A DNA stretch of 64,000 nucleotides, taken from positions 1-64,000 of the forward strand of contig NZ_QMEY01000011.1 of the NCBI RefSeq assembly GCF_003315795.1, given 5' to 3'. Shown piece by piece: positions 34,783-42,578 of the stretch; position 1 is the stretch's first letter; every line of letters begins with the position of its first letter. This stretch comes from Spongiactinospora rosea (lineage in GTDB: Bacteria; Actinomycetota; Actinomycetes; Streptosporangiales; Streptosporangiaceae). The position numbers and the translations under genes were made by a program. A model generated the notes under the pieces. The model did no database searches, had not been told where the DNA came from, and saw nothing but the letters and a program-made list of their open reading frames with translations.

Positions 34783-35511
34783 TCAGCGGCCGGGCACCGG
34801 CAGCAGGGCCAGGTGGGCGCTGGTGACCAGATCGAACCTGAGGGCCAGCGAGACCAGCGCGTGACGCTGCCAGTCGGCCTTGCCCTCCCCGCCGTGCGGG
34901 TCCTTGACGTGCAGCTTCTTCTCCGCCAGATAGCCGATGTGGAACCCGACCGCGGTGCGGCTCAGCCCCAGCCCCGGCAGCCGCTCCATGATCTCCGGGA
35001 TGGTCGGGATGCGGGAGCTGGCCGGGTCGCGCAGCCGCGGCTCGCACAGGGCGACCAGGATCCTGAAGTACTTCGCGTTCTGGTCCAGCGGGTAGGCGAC
35101 CTGGGTGGCGGTGCCGCCCTCGGCCCTGCCCGGCGGCGCGTGCACGTGCTGTGGCGCGAAGACCAGGAAGGACACGGTGCCGTCCACGGCGGGCAGGCTG
35201 ACCCGGGAGAACTCGAACGGGATCGGCGCCCCGATCCGGCCGGGCGGGATCTTCACGAACTCGCCGCCGCCCTCCGGGTTGTCCACCACGTACGTCTTAG
35301 TCGTGTTGAGGTTGGACAACAGCCAGTAGTCGGCGATCGCGGTGATCTCGCCCGCCCGCCGGGACACCGCCGGGTCGTCCAGCGTGATGTCCACGGGCGA
35401 GCCGGGCGCGCCGCGGCCGAAGAACGCGTGCTCGCCGGGCGCGAGCTCCATGGAGTACGGCCGGTCGGCGGTCGGCGAGGCGGCCATCTGGATGAGGATC
35501 GTGCTGCGCAT
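34783..35511 (-). CDS. FHA-like domain protein with C-terminal winged helix
   Basis: 242 residues. The first 110 or so look like a forkhead-associated phosphothreonine-reading domain (LAPGEHAFFGRGAPGSP, LDDPAVSRRAGEI, TTKTYVVDNP). The usual Ser-x-x-His is replaced by SRRAGE. Residues about 145-235 look like a winged helix (IPTIPEIMERL, LSRTAVGFHIGYLAEKKL). FHA plus DNA-binding parts next to two Ser/Thr kinases suggests a kinase-controlled regulator. It ends 15 bases from the unknown gene (convergent) and is divergent from the second kinase. Confidence 0.75.
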   Translation of the reverse strand: MRSTILIQMAASPTADRPYSMELAPGEHAFFGRGAPGSPVDITLDDPAVSRRAGEITAIADYWLLSNLNTTKTYVVDNPEGGGEFVKIPPGRIGAPIPFEFSRVSLPAVDGTVSFLVFAPQHVHAPPGRAEGGTATQVAYPLDQNAKYFRILVALCEPRLRDPASSRIPTIPEIMERLPGLGLSRTAVGFHIGYLAEKKLHVKDPHGGEGKADWQRHALVSLALRFDLVTSAHLALLPVPGR

Positions 35512-35605
35512 CAGTAGGGGACCCTACTTCGCCACAGCCGATCGGCAACCTGGTAGATGTCAGGGCGCGTGGACGAATTCTTGATCATCGGCAATGATGA
35601 GGTGA

Positions 35606-37075
35606 ATGACCGCTCCTTCCTACGCGGGTCGCTACCGGATCGAGCAGATCATCGGGGTGGGCGGGTTCGCCTCGGTTCATCTGGCGCACGACGACGAGCT
35701 GCGCTCGCCGGTCGCGGTGAAGATCCTCGCCGACAACTGGGCGCGGCAGCCCGACGTCCGCGGGCGGTTCCTGCAAGAGGCCAGGTTGCTGCGCAGGGCC
35801 GACTCCCACTGGCTGGTCCAGGTCTTCGACATCGGCGAACTCGACGACGGCAGACCCTACTTCGTGATGACCTACGCCGACCGGGGCACCCTCCAGGAGC
35901 GCCTTTCCGAAGGGGCGCTGCCGGTGGAGGAGGCGCTGCGGCTCATCGGTGAGATCGCGCAGGGCGTGGCGGTACTCCACGGCATCGGCGTCGTCCACCG
36001 CGACCTCAAGCCCTCCAACGTGCTGTTCCGCTCGCGCGCGCACGGCGGCGAGCGGGTGATGGTGGCCGACCTCGGCATCGCCCGGTCCACCGACCACCTG
36101 ACCGGGCTCACGCTGCCCGCCGGGTCGCCCGGGTACATGGCCCCGGAACAACTCCACTTCGACGGCGCCCCTGACGCCCGGGCCGACGTGCACGGGCTGG
36201 GCGCGCTGACGTACCACATGCTGACGGGCCAGGTGCCGGGCAGGCCCGAGGAGCGGGTGCCGCCGAGCGCGCTCAGGCCCGGCGTACCGCCGGAGGTCGA
36301 CGAGGCCGTGATGCGCGCCCTCAGCCCGGACCGCGACCAACGCTGGCCCGACGCCGCCGCCTACCTCGCCGCCCTCCCCATCCCCGGCGCGGCGCCCACG
36401 CCGGTCCCCGCCGCCCCGGCCCCCGCACCCGAGCCGGGCGCCCCGGCCGGCCGCCGGAAGGTGGTGCTGGGCGGCGGTGCCGCGGTCGCCGCGCTGGCGG
36501 TGGCCGCCGCGGTGGCCGTCAGCGTGAGCGGTCAGGAGAGCCCGCGGGCGGCGGGCGGGGCCGCGTCCGCGACGCCCGCCGCCACCAGGAGCGAGACCGT
36601 GGGCGACCCGGCGGGCCGCTGGCTGCGGCTCGACTCCGACATCCCCAGGGAGTACCGCTCGCTGATCGTGCAGGCGGGCACGCACTGCGCGCAGCCCGGT
36701 CTGAGCCCTTCGCTGATCGCGGCCATGCTGAAGGCGGAGTCCGGCTTCGACCCCGATCTCACCGACCGTCCGGCCGACGAGTACGGCATCGCCCGCTGGA
36801 CTCCCGCGGTGCTGTGGCACTGGCAGCCCGGCGGCCTGCAGAGCCCCAAGCCGTCTCCCCCGCTCGGCCCGGAGCTGTCGATCCTGTCCATGGGCCGTTT
36901 CATGTGCGGCCTCGGCCCCAAGATCGAGGACATCCCGGGCGACCCGGCGCTCAACCTGGCCGGGCTGTTCCGCAGCGGCGTCGATCCGATGCACCGCGAC
37001 AACGGGGTGCCCGAGCGGTGGCGGGACTACCTGGGGAAGGTCTCCAAGTACATGGAGGACTACCGGCCACGCTGA
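35606..37075 (+). CDS. membrane Ser/Thr kinase with outer lytic-transglycosylase-like domain
   Basis: 489 residues. The kinase domain (1-255) has IGVGGFASVH, AVKIL, HRDLKPSN near 131, and DLG in place of DFG (VADLGIARS), then GYMAPEQL. After a Pro/Ala linker comes one transmembrane segment (about 286-308). The outer 150 residues read LIAAMLKAESGFDPDL ... EYGIARWTPAVLWHW, which fits the start of a soluble-lytic-transglycosylase/goose-lysozyme fold with its catalytic Glu near 377. It may sense or cut peptidoglycan and signal inward. Whether the outer domain is active is unknown. The ribosome site GAGGTGA is close to the ATG. Confidence 0.85.
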   Translation: MTAPSYAGRYRIEQIIGVGGFASVHLAHDDELRSPVAVKILADNWARQPDVRGRFLQEARLLRRADSHWLVQVFDIGELDDGRPYFVMTYADRGTLQERLSEGALPVEEALRLIGEIAQGVAVLHGIGVVHRDLKPSNVLFRSRAHGGERVMVADLGIARSTDHLTGLTLPAGSPGYMAPEQLHFDGAPDARADVHGLGALTYHMLTGQVPGRPEERVPPSALRPGVPPEVDEAVMRALSPDRDQRWPDAAAYLAALPIPGAAPTPVPAAPAPAPEPGAPAGRRKVVLGGGAAVAALAVAAAVAVSVSGQESPRAAGGAASATPAATRSETVGDPAGRWLRLDSDIPREYRSLIVQAGTHCAQPGLSPSLIAAMLKAESGFDPDLTDRPADEYGIARWTPAVLWHWQPGGLQSPKPSPPLGPELSILSMGRFMCGLGPKIEDIPGDPALNLAGLFRSGVDPMHRDNGVPERWRDYLGKVSKYMEDYRPR

Positions 37076-37088
37076 GTTCAGCGGGGCC

Positions 37089-37460
37089 TCAGCGGGAGCC
37101 GGCCGCGTGCTGCGCGAGGGCGCTCAGGCCGTAGACCACGCCGCCCGACAGGTCGCCGCCGCTGAAGGCGGTGGCCATGGACAGGGCGACCGCCTGACAG
37201 CGCGCGTCGGGCAGGCGCCTGCGAGCGCGTTCGCCGGTGACGATCTCCAGGCCGCGGGCCGTGGGATCGACGAAGAGCAGCACCGCGCCCGGCGCCTCCT
37301 CGCCCAGCGCGGCGTGCAGCCGCTCGGCGTAGTCGCGCGGCCCGGCCGGGGCCGGGCCGATGTAGACGGCGAACCGCAGGCCCGTACGCCGCTCCGCCTG
37401 CCGTACGGCCTGGCGGACGTCGTCGGCCTGGGGCATGGACAACCGGCGCATCACGCTCAC
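37089..37460 (-). CDS. DUF5130 (TPM-like) protein
   Basis: 123 residues. The pattern AERRTGLRFAVYIGP, YAERLHAALGEE, VLLFVDPTARGLEIVTGERARRRL and a late glycine-rich segment (GGDLSGGVVYGL) match the actinobacterial DUF5130 family, related to TPM domains. No membrane segment. Function unknown. GTG at 37460 has a GGGGGG site and starts 10 bases after the upstream membrane-protein gene, so the two form an operon. Confidence 0.75.
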   Translation of the reverse strand: MSVMRRLSMPQADDVRQAVRQAERRTGLRFAVYIGPAPAGPRDYAERLHAALGEEAPGAVLLFVDPTARGLEIVTGERARRRLPDARCQAVALSMATAFSGGDLSGGVVYGLSALAQHAAGSR

Positions 37461-37470
37461 CAGCCCCCCT

Positions 37471-37773
37471 TCACCAGCCCGCCGAGGCCCCGCCGCAGGC
37501 CCGGCCGGGCTCGGCCGCCCTCGCGAGCGCGGGCCAGTCGTGGTCGGGGACGTCGATCCAGGCCGGACGCCGATCCAGCAGCACCACACCGGAGTCGCTG
37601 ACGCCGTGCTCGCCGCCGCCCGGCCCGCCGAACCACACCGGGCCGCCGATCTCTCTCCTGGAGTCGCGCGCGCCCATCGCCTTGCCGGACAGCAGCACCA
37701 CCAGCGAGATCACGACGAACGCGGCCGATGAGATCCCGATGAGGGGGCCCAGCACCCCGATCGCGCCGTCCAT
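37471..37773 (-). CDS. small membrane protein, operon with DUF5130
   Basis: 100 residues with one clear N-terminal membrane segment (GISSAAFVVISLVVLLSG) and a C-terminal part of about 65 residues with tryptophans (AWIDVPDHDWPALARAAEP). Start at ATG 37773 is chosen: a -10 like TACGTT ends six bases upstream, which suggests a leaderless message. A longer start at 37809 is possible. Family not recognised. Confidence 0.65.
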   Translation of the reverse strand: MDGAIGVLGPLIGISSAAFVVISLVVLLSGKAMGARDSRREIGGPVWFGGPGGGEHGVSDSGVVLLDRRPAWIDVPDHDWPALARAAEPGRACGGASAGW

Positions 37774-37980
37774 CCGTTGAACGTAACCCTCCGGCGGGGG
37801 CGCGTCCACGCGTTAGGATCACGATTCGGTGGCCGCCATCGCCGTGGCGGAGCATGCCCGGGCTCCGGAGTTGTCTAGAGAGGATAGGGATAGATACCCG
37901 GTTTTCGGCATGGCAAGCAGGCGAAGGCAGCCACAAAAGTGTGAACCAGGGAAGACTAGGCAACCTATTAGCGACTCGGC

Positions 37981-37986
37981 TACGGT
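37981..37986 (+). promoter_or_regulatory. -10 of leaderless NERD gene
   Basis: TACGGT seven bases before the GTG at 37994, with no ribosome site. The preceding 130 bases are AT-richer than the surroundings. Confidence 0.4.
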
Positions 37987-37993
37987 GAGTTAC

Positions 37994-38812
37994 GTGGATC
38001 TCGGCCAAGTTCCAGAAGACGGTCACACACAGTCACCAATTTGGGTGAGTGACCGGCCGGCACAGTCGTCGGCTCGCCCGACCGCGGCTCCCTCGACATT
38101 CGCTCCGATCGAGCGTGCGTCGTTGCGCAGTCTGCTGCAGGAGCCGAAGTACCGGCCGCTGAGGCGCCGGGCGCTGATCGCGCTCCTCGGCGGCATTCTG
38201 CTCGGCGTCCTGCTGTCCGATTGGCGTTGGGGAGTCACCGGCGCGGTGATCGCGGCGATCGCCGACACCGTCTATCGCGCGCGATCCGCCTCCTCCGTGC
38301 CCGCGTGGCGACGGTCCTCCGTCGCCGAGCGCCGCACGGAAGCCCAGCTCAAGAAGCTGGAGCGGAGCGGTTATCGCACACTGCACGCCCGTGCCATCCC
38401 CGGCAGCGAAGCCCAGATCGACCATCTGGTCATCGGTCCGACCGGGGTGTACGCGGTCGACTCGGAGAAATGGGACAAGCGGCTGCCCGTGCGCGTCCAG
38501 TCGGGCAAGAAGCTCTTCCACGGACCGTTCACCCAGAAGCCGCGCCTTGTCGAGGCGGCCTGGGAGGCGGCCCAGGCCAGCCAGCTGATCGGCGAGAAGC
38601 TGAGCAGGGAGCTGGTCGTGGTGCCGTCGCTGGCCATTTATGGTCCGGCCATTCCATGGAAGATCCTCACAATCCGCGACGTCGATGTCTTCGAGGGCAG
38701 CCGGGTGCGCCGCTGGATCACCAAGCGGGAGCACTCGCTCACCGACGAGGAGATCGGTGAGATCTACGAAGCGGCCGCGGAGGTGCTGCCACCGCGCTAC
38801 GCGGAGGGCTGA
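37994..38812 (+). CDS. NERD-domain (nuclease-related) membrane protein
   Basis: 272 residues from the chosen GTG (the frame opens at 37829). A Ser/Pro-rich N-terminus is followed by two hydrophobic stretches (RRALIALLGGILLGVLL, WGVTGAVIAAIADTVY) and the NERD core: AERRTEAQLKKLERSG, HARAIPGSEAQIDHLVIGP, GVYAVDSEKW. The core keeps the IDH aspartate. The usual D-S-K reads D-S-E-K, so the catalytic lysine may be shifted or lost. NERD proteins are thought to process nucleic acids, but few are tested. Alone between two unrelated units. Confidence 0.8.
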   Translation: MDLGQVPEDGHTQSPIWVSDRPAQSSARPTAAPSTFAPIERASLRSLLQEPKYRPLRRRALIALLGGILLGVLLSDWRWGVTGAVIAAIADTVYRARSASSVPAWRRSSVAERRTEAQLKKLERSGYRTLHARAIPGSEAQIDHLVIGPTGVYAVDSEKWDKRLPVRVQSGKKLFHGPFTQKPRLVEAAWEAAQASQLIGEKLSRELVVVPSLAIYGPAIPWKILTIRDVDVFEGSRVRRWITKREHSLTDEEIGEIYEAAAEVLPPRYAEG

Positions 38813-39109
38813 CGCGGCTCGGGCCCCCGCCGGTCCGGCGGCGGTCGCCCGTCTCCTCGTCCCGCCACGCCGGCCGTACGGCGGGCGTGCGGGATCTTGA
38901 CGCGCCGGGTGCGTACCTGCGCCCGGCGGGTACAGGCGCCACGCGGTGGCTCTCGTACGCCCTGACGCATATGCGGCGATATGTCCGTGCAGCGGTGACG
39001 TAAAGCATGTCCGACGCTTGGACACGACGTCTCATGCACCGGGCGCACCCCGTACCATTTGAAGACTCACCTGTTTTCTCGCAGGTTCCTCTTCGATGGG
39101 AGATGCGTC
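38813..39109. other. intergenic, upstream of ilvD
   Basis: 297 bases. GC-rich hairpins near the NERD stop (CCGCCGG-TCCGGCGG type at about 38833-38852) may end that transcript. The second half should carry the ilvD promoter; a small dyad GTCC-N7-GGAC lies near 39008. No leader peptide rich in Val, Leu or Ile was found, so classic attenuation is not evident. Confidence 0.4.
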
Positions 39110-40948
39110 ATGCCTCCGCTGAGGTCGCGAACGGTCACACACGGCAGAAACATGGCCGGTGCCCGGGCCCTGCTCCGGGCGACCGGCGTAGCGGGCAGCG
39201 ACTTCGGCAAGCCCATCGTCGCGGTGGCCAACAGCTTCACCCAGTTCGTCCCCGGGCACGTCCACCTGCGCGAGGTCGGCGACGTCGTGGCCGGCGCGAT
39301 CAGGGAGGCGGGCGCGATCCCGCGCGAGTTCAACACCATCGCGGTCGACGACGGCATCGCCATGGGCCACGGCGGCATGCTCTACTCGCTGCCCAGCCGG
39401 GAGCTGATCGCCGACGCGGTCGAGTACATGGTCAACGCGCACTGCGCCGACGCGCTGATCTGCGTGTCCAACTGCGACAAGATCACCCCTGGGATGCTGC
39501 TGGCCGCGTTCCGGCTCAACATCCCGACGGTGTTCGTGTCCGGAGGGCCGATGGAGGCCGGCAAGACCCCCGGCCGCAAGCTCGACCTCATCGACCCGAT
39601 GATCGCCGCCGCCGACGACTCGGTCTCCGACGAGGAGCTGCAGGAGCTGGAGGAGAACGCCTGCCCGACCTGCGGGTCGTGCAGCGGCATGTTCACCGCC
39701 AACTCGATGAACTGCCTGGCCGAGGCGATCGGCCTGGCCCTGCCCGGCAACGGCACCACGCTGGCCACGCACGCCGCGCGGCGCGGGCTGTTCGAGCGGG
39801 CCGGCCACGCCGTGGTGGACCTCGCGCGCCGCTACTACGAGCAGGACGACGAGACCGTGCTGCCGCGCGCCATCGCCACGCGTGACGCGTTCGAGAACGC
39901 GATGGCGCTCGACGTCGCGATGGGCGGCTCCACCAACACGATCCTGCACCTGCTCGCGGCGGCCAGGGAGGCGGAGGTCGACTTCGGCCTCAAGGAGATC
40001 AACGAGCTGTCGCTGCGGGTGCCCTGCCTGTGCAAGGTCGCCCCGGCCACCGCGAAGTACCACGTCGAAGACGTCCACCGGGCCGGTGGCATCCCGGCCA
40101 TCCTGGGCGAGCTGGACCGCGCCGGGCTGCTGCACCGCGACGTGCCGACCATCTCGTCCGCCACGCTCGGCGACTACATCGACGCGTGGGACCCGATGTC
40201 GCCGTCGGTGCTGCCCGAGGCCATGGAGCTGTGGCACGCGGCCCCCGGCAACGTCCGCACGGTCAAGCCCTACTCCCAGGAGGCCCGCTGGGACTCACTG
40301 GACCTGGACCGCGCCCAGGGCTGCGTGCGCGACCTCGAACACGCCTACACCCGCGACGGCGGCCTGGCCGTGCTGCACGGCAACCTGGCCCTGGACGGCG
40401 CGGTGGTGAAGACGGCGGGCGTCGATGAGTCGATCTGGAAGTTCTCGGGTCCGGCGGTGGTCTTCGAGTCGCAGGAGGATGCCGTCGACGGCATCCTCAA
40501 CAACCGGGTCAAGGCCGGCGACGTCGTGGTGATCCGCTACGAGGGCCCCAAGGGCGGCCCCGGCATGCAGGAGATGCTGTACCCGACGTCGTTCCTGAAG
40601 GGCAAGGGCCTGGGCAAGGTCTGCGCGCTGGTCACCGACGGCCGCTTCTCCGGCGGCACCTCCGGCCTGTCCATCGGGCACGCCTCCCCGGAGGCGGCCG
40701 AGGGCGGCATCATCGCGCTGGTCGAGGACGGCGACACGATCGACATCGACATCCCCTCCCGCATTCTGGAGCTCAAGGTCCCCGAGGGCGTGCTGGCGGC
40801 CCGCCGCGAGCGGCTGCTCGCCGAGCGGCAGGGCTACCGCCCGCGCGACCGGCGGCGTCCGGTCAGCGTGGCGCTTCAGGCGTACGCGGCGCTCACCACA
40901 TCAGCCTCCACGGGAGCATCGCGCGACCTCACCCAACTCTCCAGGTGA
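39110..40948 (+). CDS. ilvD: dihydroxyacid dehydratase
   Basis: Makes the 2-keto acid precursors of valine, isoleucine and pantothenate. 612 residues with SNCDKITPGM (Cys near 122), CPTCGSCSGMFTANSMNC near 184 and the late GRFSGGTSGLSIGH with the catalytic serine. It closely follows the E. coli type (NSFTQFVPGHVHLREVG without the extra N-terminal Cys of the 2Fe-2S mycobacterial type), so a 4Fe-4S cluster is expected. The ATG at 39110 follows GGGAGA; the longer upstream frame is rejected. Single gene. Confidence 0.96.
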   Translation: MPPLRSRTVTHGRNMAGARALLRATGVAGSDFGKPIVAVANSFTQFVPGHVHLREVGDVVAGAIREAGAIPREFNTIAVDDGIAMGHGGMLYSLPSRELIADAVEYMVNAHCADALICVSNCDKITPGMLLAAFRLNIPTVFVSGGPMEAGKTPGRKLDLIDPMIAAADDSVSDEELQELEENACPTCGSCSGMFTANSMNCLAEAIGLALPGNGTTLATHAARRGLFERAGHAVVDLARRYYEQDDETVLPRAIATRDAFENAMALDVAMGGSTNTILHLLAAAREAEVDFGLKEINELSLRVPCLCKVAPATAKYHVEDVHRAGGIPAILGELDRAGLLHRDVPTISSATLGDYIDAWDPMSPSVLPEAMELWHAAPGNVRTVKPYSQEARWDSLDLDRAQGCVRDLEHAYTRDGGLAVLHGNLALDGAVVKTAGVDESIWKFSGPAVVFESQEDAVDGILNNRVKAGDVVVIRYEGPKGGPGMQEMLYPTSFLKGKGLGKVCALVTDGRFSGGTSGLSIGHASPEAAEGGIIALVEDGDTIDIDIPSRILELKVPEGVLAARRERLLAERQGYRPRDRRRPVSVALQAYAALTTSASTGASRDLTQLSR

Positions 40949-40953
40949 ACGGG

Positions 40954-40991
40954 CCCCTACCGACGCTGTGTTCGAGAAATGTCGGTAGGGG
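40954..40991 (+). terminator. ilvD terminator or WYL-gene operator
   Basis: Perfect 11-bp inverted repeat CCCCTACCGAC / GTCGGTAGGGG with a 16-base loop, starting 5 bases after the ilvD stop and ending 4 bases before the -10 of the next gene. Its position fits both a terminator and an operator. Confidence 0.6.
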
Positions 40992-40995
40992 ACGG

Positions 40996-41001
40996 TAAAA
41001 T
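40996..41001 (+). promoter_or_regulatory. -10 of leaderless WYL gene
   Basis: TAAAAT, a near-ideal -10, ends six bases before the ATG at 41008; no ribosome site is present. Confidence 0.55.
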
Positions 41002-41007
41002 TCGGGT

Positions 41008-41499
41008 ATGACAAACGTCATGGAGGCACCTTCTCGCAGTCTGCACGCCGCCGAGATCGCTGCGCTCGCCCTCTCGCTCGCGCACCTGGGCGCCGGGCCG
41101 CAGTCGACGACCGCACGGCGCGGCCTGCGCCATGCGTTCGACCACCTCGGCGTCGACGATGACGTCGTCGCCGCCACCCTCGCCACCCTGACGACCCCCC
41201 TGCCCGCCGACACCGCGGCCAGGGCCAAGCTGATCGCCGACGCCATCACGGGCAGGCACGTGATCCGGCTCCACTACCGCGACGCGGGCGACCGCATCTC
41301 GGTCAGAGAGGTCGACCCGGTCACGTGCCTCGTCCACCGCGACCACTGGTATCTGGTGGGCATGTGCCGGCTCAGGCGAGGCATCCGCGCCTTCCGCTTC
41401 GACCGCATCATCGCCGTCGAGCCCACCACCCTCCCGGCCCGCCCCCACCTCGCCGAGCGCTTCCTCCCCTTCCAACGCCGCCCCCACAAGGCCGCCTGA
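41008..41499 (+). CDS. WYL-domain protein without HTH
   Basis: 163 residues. The C-terminal half is a WYL domain (HVIRLHYRDAGDRISVREVDP, HRDHWYLVGMCRLRRGIRAF, DRIIAVEPT). WYL domains bind small ligands or nucleic acids and usually sit behind a winged helix in PafC/DeoR-like regulators. The N-terminal 75 residues are helical but show no recognisable HTH, so it may be a stand-alone sensor or a trimmed regulator. Leaderless start. A perfect 13-bp hairpin follows. Confidence 0.8.
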   Translation: MTNVMEAPSRSLHAAEIAALALSLAHLGAGPQSTTARRGLRHAFDHLGVDDDVVAATLATLTTPLPADTAARAKLIADAITGRHVIRLHYRDAGDRISVREVDPVTCLVHRDHWYLVGMCRLRRGIRAFRFDRIIAVEPTTLPARPHLAERFLPFQRRPHKAA

Positions 41500-41521
41500 C
41501 AGGGCAGGGGTACCGAACGTA

Positions 41522-41559
41522 CCGCTCATGGGCCGCCGGCCACGGAGGCCCATGAGCGG
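41522..41559 (+). terminator. terminator after the WYL gene
   Basis: Perfect 13-bp stem CCGCTCATGGGCC / GGCCCATGAGCGG with a 12-base loop, 22 bases after the WYL stop. Confidence 0.7.
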
Positions 41560-41584
41560 GTCAGAGAACGACCATCCCGAGGGC

Positions 41585-42545
41585 GAGGAGCAGCAGCGGC
41601 ACCGGTCATAGGCCATACGCGGCAGGGGCCGGGCACGGGTCAGCAGTTGCACCGGCACCCGAGCCTGCGAACACACGCCAGACGCGGGTGGCATGTCGCC
41701 CAGGGCGAGTCAGGGCCAGCCCTCGCCCCAGGCCTCGGGGCCGCGGCACCGGTCCGGAACAGCGCCAGCGCCCGGAGCACGGGCAACACAGGCCAGTAGT
41801 GCCGAGCGCGAGTGACATATCGTCCGGGGCGGGACCGGTCAGGAACAGCAGCCCACCTCGGAGCCGCGGCAGCGGTCATGGGCCCGGATGCCGCAAGAGC
41901 CCGGGATGGCGTCCCACCCAGTGGTGTAAAAGCCCAGTGATCACGGTCATACCTCGTGGACCGGAAAGAACGGCCGTGGTCCGCCGGATCATGACCGCCC
42001 GGCCGCACCACCACGGACGCCGCAACGGCGAGACGCACGACGGCGGTGCCCGGCGCCCGCCAACGGCGGTCCGCCGGAACGCGGAGCCAGGCGGCATTTC
42101 CACCACTCGTGGGGACGCCATCGAGCCCGGCACGGTCAGAAAGCGCCAGCGCCCTGAGCCTGCGAACACAAGTCGGCAGTGCCGAACGCCAGCGACATGT
42201 CACCCGGGGGCGGGGCGGCTCAGGAGCAGCAGCCTCCACCTCGCAGCCGCGACAGCGGTCATAGGCCCGGATGCCGCAAGAGCCCGGCACGCTCAGAAAG
42301 CGCCAGCGCCCTGAGCCTGCGAACACAGGTCGGCAGTGACATGTCGCCCCGGGGCGGGGCCGGTCAGGAACAGCAGCCCACCTCGGAGCCGCGGCAGCGG
42401 TCATGGGCCCGGATGTCACAGGGGCCGGGCGTAGTCGGGTATAGCGCCAGTGCCCAGAGCCTGTACAACACAGGCAGCAGTGCCCGGGCGCAGGTGGAGG
42501 AGCAGCAGCATTCGCCGCTGGGCCTGGGGCCGTGACAGCGGTCAT
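41585..42545. repeat. degenerate tandem repeat array next to fmdB
   Basis: About five copies of a unit near 144 bases long when complete. Block A contains CAGGA(A/G)CAGCAGCC, then GGCAGCGGTCATGGGCCCGGATG; clear copies begin at about 41838, 42218 and 42362, with shorter ones near 41585 and 42498. Block B contains AGCGCCAGCGCCC, CCTGCGAACACA and GACATGTCGCCC; copies begin near 41650, 41756, 42138, 42296 and 42437. The 3' end of fmdB itself (42578 on) begins with the same CAGGAGCAGCAGCCTCC. Long frames exist on both strands but have no ribosome sites and change phase between units, so coding is doubtful. Confidence 0.75.
41905..42122. mobile_element. MITE-like insertion, 218 bp, with terminal inverted repeats and 8-bp target duplication
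   Basis: The element begins GATGGCGTCCCACCCAGTGG and ends, inverted, GATGGCGTCCCCACGAGTGG; the 22-bp ends agree at 19 positions. It is flanked by the direct duplication GAGCCCGG (41897-41904 and 42123-42130). The neighbouring repeat copy at 42277-42300 reads GCAAGAGCCCGGCAC without a break and shows the empty site. There is no transposase frame, so it is non-autonomous. The 8-bp duplication would suit an IS256-like or similar transposase; that is inference. Confidence 0.85.
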
Positions 42546-42578
42546 GAACCTTGTACGCCGCAGGCCGGGGGCGGGGGG

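Noticed and set aside
38813..39109. Branched-chain amino-acid leader peptide before ilvD
   Set aside because: No short frame rich in Val, Leu or Ile with a ribosome site was found.
41640..42545. 301-codon minus-strand frame and 42179-42535 + strand frame through the repeat array
   Set aside because: Both have repeated peptide patterns, but there is no ribosome site, the phase changes between units and the MITE-like insertion interrupts one of them. Kept only as a repeat finding.
41585..42545. CRISPR array
   Set aside because: Units are about 144 bases, degenerate and without uniform short repeats or spacers; no cas genes are present.
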